Translations under genes and position numbers: made by a program
In this document: positions 15,042 to 16,834 of the stretch, in pieces
Layout: each line of letters opens with the position of its first letter
Numbering within the stretch: the stretch's first letter is position 1
DNA from: JBKEHD01 sp046710445
GTDB taxonomy: Bacteria; Pseudomonadota; Alphaproteobacteria; Rickettsiales; Midichloriaceae
DNA length: 16,834 bases
Reading direction: 5' to 3'
Assembly: GCA_046710445.1 (NCBI GenBank)
Contig: JBKEHD010000023.1
Span: forward strand, 1 to 16,834
Notes under the pieces: model-generated
What the model was told of the DNA's origin: nothing
Databases searched by the model: none
The model's input: only the letters and a program-made list of their open reading frames with translations

Positions 15042-15306
15042 TATATGATTTCAACTGATACTCATACTTATTTGGCTCACGTATAAAATACTCAATAGAA
15101 TTTTTCGTTGCAAACTCTATTGCTTGTTCTTTTGTGGTGAAATATAACATCACCTCATTCCTATACATATTGCCACTTCCAACCCATCCCATAACTTGAT
15201 CGTGAAATCTTTGATCTAATTCAACAAATTCCAAAATCCACTTTTTATTGTTTTTAAACCCAGATTGCATGGGGTTCCTAATATCTTTGTATATATTAAC
15301 TATCAT
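15025..15306 (-). CDS. NDUFS4-family complex I accessory subunit
   Basis: A 93-residue protein matching the ETC complex I 18 kDa accessory subunit family. The markers are RNPMQSG (residues 11-17), WILEF, MGWVGSGN (about 39-46), then FTTKEQAIEFATKN and YFIREP. These correspond to the conserved order NxMQSG / WxLEF / MGWxxS / FxTKExAxxYAexxG in mitochondrial NDUFS4. It should dock on the peripheral arm of NADH:quinone oxidoreductase. This accessory subunit is limited to alphaproteobacteria and mitochondria, so it is good evidence for the lineage. No nuo genes are near. ATG start; the upstream GAAGA is only a weak Shine-Dalgarno sequence. It is convergent with the ZIP gene and divergent from xseB. 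Confidence 0.87.
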   Translation of the reverse strand: MIVNIYKDIRNPMQSGFKNNKKWILEFVELDQRFHDQVMGWVGSGNMYRNEVMLYFTTKEQAIEFATKNSIEYFIREPNKYEYQLKSYISKYF

Positions 15307-15371
15307 TTTTCTTCAATAAATCTCAAAAATCGGTTACTGTTTGTATACTCAATTTGTATTTTAAATAAATT

Positions 15372-15602
15372 ATGATAAAAAGTCTAACTAAATTAAGTTT
15401 TGAAAAATCGTTAGAAAGATTAGAAGAAATTGTGAAAAATTTAGAAAAGGGGAATGTAGAACTAGAAAATGCAATAAATCTCTATGAGGAAGGAATTTTA
15501 TTACAAGAACATTGCCAAAAAAAATTAAATACTGCAAAAATGAAAATAACAAAGATTGTTAATAAAAACGGGGAAATTAGCACTGAAAAATTAGAAATCT
15601 AA
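15372..15602 (+). CDS. xseB: Exodeoxyribonuclease VII small subunit
   Basis: A 76-residue protein, the normal length for XseB. The segment SFEKSLERLEEIVKNLEKGNVELENAINLYEEG (about 9-41) matches the family helix pair FExALxxLExIVxxLExGxxxLExxlxLYexG, followed by HCQKKLNTAKMKI. It binds the large subunit XseA to form the single-strand-specific exonuclease VII used in mismatch and recombination repair. xseA is not in the window. It ends 14 bases before the 3' end of tRNA-Phe on the opposite strand. No Shine-Dalgarno sequence is seen. Confidence 0.93.
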   Translation: MIKSLTKLSFEKSLERLEEIVKNLEKGNVELENAINLYEEGILLQEHCQKKLNTAKMKITKIVNKNGEISTEKLEI

Positions 15603-15616
15603 TAACTTCAAATAGA

Positions 15617-15692
15617 TGGTGCCCAGAGGCGGAATCGAACCACCGACACAAGGATTTTCAGTCCTTTGCTCTACCGACTGAGCTACCTGGGC
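15617..15692 (-). tRNA. tRNA-Phe (GAA)
   Basis: A 76-nucleotide cloverleaf on the minus strand. The acceptor starts GCCCAGG and closes with TCTGGGC. The D arm is GCTCAGTCGGTAGAGC and the anticodon loop CTGAAAA gives GAA. The T arm, GGTGG TTCGATT CCGCC, is intact. The 3' ACCA is encoded in the DNA. It lies 29 bases downstream of tRNA-Glu and is probably co-transcribed with it. Confidence 0.97.
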
Positions 15693-15721
15693 AACATTTT
15701 AACATCTAGTTGTCGCTTATT

Positions 15722-15797
15722 TGGCGACCCCTACGGGATTCGAACCCGTATTGCCACCGTGAAAGGGTGGAGTCCTAAACCGTTAGACGAAGGGGTC
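15722..15797 (-). tRNA. tRNA-Glu (TTC)
   Basis: A 76-nucleotide cloverleaf on the minus strand. The acceptor is GACCCCT with AGGGGTC. The anticodon stem CCACC/GGTGG encloses CTTTCAC, giving anticodon TTC. The T arm is ACGGG TTCGAAT CCCGT. CCA is encoded. A promoter-like pair lies just upstream. Confidence 0.97.
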
Positions 15798-15807
15798 ATG
15801 GGAATGG

Positions 15808-15835
15808 ATCATATACTTTTTTGGCATAATTTCAA
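15808..15835 (-). promoter_or_regulatory. Candidate promoter of the tRNA-Glu/tRNA-Phe unit
   Basis: Minus strand: TTGAAA (15835-15830), a 16-base spacer, then TATGAT (15813-15808). Transcription would start about four bases before the mature tRNA-Glu. The rest of the gap up to 15988 is AT-rich low-complexity sequence with an alternating AT run and an A tract, and I see no gene in it. Confidence 0.5.
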
Positions 15836-15988
15836 ATATTTTTTTTACCTTTATGTCATTAATATATAAAAACCATATATATATATCAAAAACACACCTA
15901 CTTCCCATAAAAAAAACATACCATCACATGATTAAATTTTTGTTTATTTATAAATATTTTTGTGATCTAATGCTCATACTAATTTACT

Positions 15989-16747
15989 GTGGTAGTGACA
16001 ATTAATATATTAGACATAACAATAGTAGGCTTATATTTATTTGTCTGCTTAGTAATTGGATTTTATAATTCAGGGAAAATAAAAAATCTAAAAGAATATA
16101 CCGTTGGTAACAGAAATTTCCCCACTGCAATTTTGGTCGCTACAATTTTTGCAACATCAATTGGAGCTCACGCTACAATTGGAACAGTAGATTTAATTTA
16201 TAGAGTTGGTATAGTGTTCTTGGTTGCGAGATTATGCTTACCAATATCTTTATTTATATTATCTTATTTATTTGCGAATAATTTACAAAAATTTTCTCAC
16301 CTAATATCTTTTACAGATATAATGAAAGAGTTATACGGAGAAATAGGTTGTACAATAACTAAAGTACTATTGCTATGCTACAATATAGGGATATTAGCTG
16401 GGCAAGCGATCTCTATAGGGTACCTATTTAATTATTTCTTTGGAATGACTTATTTTTGGGGTATTATTTTAGGTTTTGGTGTAATAACCATTTACTCATC
16501 TTTAGGCGGTATTTTGGCTGTAGCATTCACAGATTTCTTTCAATTTACAATATTTTTTATTGCATTGCCAGTAGCATGTGGTGTGGCATATAATGACATG
16601 GGTGGCTATGAAAATATAATAAAACAAATACCAGCAACTCATTTTTCATTAGACTACGTAAAAAACGATTTTACTTTATATTTGTGCATGATGTTGTACT
16701 TCCTTGTTATACCCATCCCAAATCAAATTGCGGATTTTAGAATCTGA
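15989..16747 (+). pseudogene. Truncated sodium:solute symporter
   Basis: A 252-residue N-terminal part of an SSS-family transporter (sodium/proline or pantothenate type). It has about seven hydrophobic helices. The markers are EYTVGNRNFPTAILVATIFATSIGAHATIG (helices 1-2, about 35-64), FTDIMKELYG (about 111-120) and SLGGILAVAFTDFFQF (about 170-185), the last two typical of the family. Full members have 450-550 residues and 11-13 helices. Here the frame stops at 16747, with no continuation of the family in any other frame before the window edge. The last 10 or so residues (IADFRI) no longer resemble the family. The break abuts a reverse-strand frame that looks like a transposase end, so disruption by insertion is likely. 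GTG start (15989 or 15995), no Shine-Dalgarno sequence; TAA lies just upstream in frame. Confidence 0.7.
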
Positions 16748-16834
16748 AAATTATCATTAATACGCGTTTCTAATCCCGTACTGAGAGTATGCCAGTCATC
16801 TTTAAAAAATGACAAAATCGACTCTCTAAATTCT
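16723..16834 (-). mobile_element. Possible 3' end of an IS630-like transposase (partial)
   Basis: On the minus strand an open frame enters from the right edge of the window and ends at TGA (16725-16723), giving 36 residues. The pattern ILSFFKDDWHTL, then TRINDNFQIL, resembles the C terminus of IS630-type DDE transposases, where an FF...W segment is followed by a DNF motif. It is short, so the assignment is tentative. It overlaps the point where the symporter frame loses family similarity, which fits an insertion. The element's outer inverted repeat cannot be confirmed because the other end is outside the window. Confidence 0.35.

Noticed and set aside
15303..15371. Promoter for xseB (TATACT hexamer)
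   Set aside because: A -10-like hexamer is present but there is no acceptable -35 at 16-18 bases, so it is not distinguishable from chance in AT-rich DNA.
15666..15869. 67-residue plus-strand open frame (contains a GIRTRIATVKG segment)
   Set aside because: It runs antisense through tRNA-Phe and tRNA-Glu, which are certain. This is a familiar spurious tRNA-derived translation.

Overview
This is an AT-rich bacterial chromosome segment with a standard genetic code, tightly packed with genes on both strands. The gene set points to an obligate intracellular alphaproteobacterium of the order Rickettsiales. It includes an AFG1/ZapE ATPase, a mitochondrial-type complex I accessory subunit (NDUFS4 family), an alphaproteobacterial-type AtpI, class II FBPase (GlpX) with Rpe, a PleD-type diguanylate cyclase, HslV and HtpG, together with several repeat-rich or ankyrin-like proteins of host-interaction style. 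GlpX, Rpe and PleD together resemble Anaplasmataceae or Midichloriaceae-like lineages more than Rickettsia itself. This placement is inferred from gene content, not from phylogeny.

Layout: 10-408 (+) is a coiled-coil protein with internal duplications. 496-4839 (-) is a run read as sensor histidine kinase > atpI > fabD > fabG > zapE. Two of its junctions have stop and start codons overlapping by one base, and fabG carries its own Shine-Dalgarno sequence overlapping the fabD stop. 4973-5962 (+) is a polyprenyl diphosphate synthase ending in a good bidirectional terminator. 6005-7126 (-) is an unrecognised two-gene unit (a 33-residue tandem-repeat protein, then a membrane protein) under the best promoter in the window. 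7230-8906 (-) is glpX > recO. 8992-11078 (+) holds rpe and a PleD-like response regulator. 11161-13683 (+) holds htpG and hslV. 13737-14243 (+) is a possibly ankyrin-like protein. 14296-15018 (+) is a ZIP-type metal transporter, converging on an NDUFS4-family gene (15025-15306, -). 15372-15602 (+) is xseB. 15617-15797 (-) holds tRNA-Phe and tRNA-Glu with a candidate promoter. 15989-16747 (+) is the N-terminal half of a sodium:solute symporter that breaks off against what may be the 3' end of an IS630-like transposase reading in from the right edge.

The housekeeping genes serve fatty-acid initiation and elongation (fabD, fabG), isoprenoid chains (polyprenyl synthase), gluconeogenesis and the pentose-phosphate pathway (glpX, rpe), proteostasis (htpG, hslV), DNA repair (recO, xseB) and respiration (atpI, NDUFS4). 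They are scattered one or two at a time, without the neighbours they have in many bacteria: no atpBEF after atpI, no hslU beside hslV, no other fab genes. This is typical of rearranged endosymbiont genomes. Many genes start with GTG and lack a visible Shine-Dalgarno sequence. Signalling is represented by an orphan six-helix histidine kinase and a diguanylate cyclase whose product-inhibition site looks degenerate.

No gene-free stretch exceeds 300 bases. The longest, 15798-15988, holds only the tRNA promoter and low-complexity AT-rich sequence. I see no CRISPR array, rRNA or replication origin. The most unusual part is the repeat-protein pair at 6005-7126.
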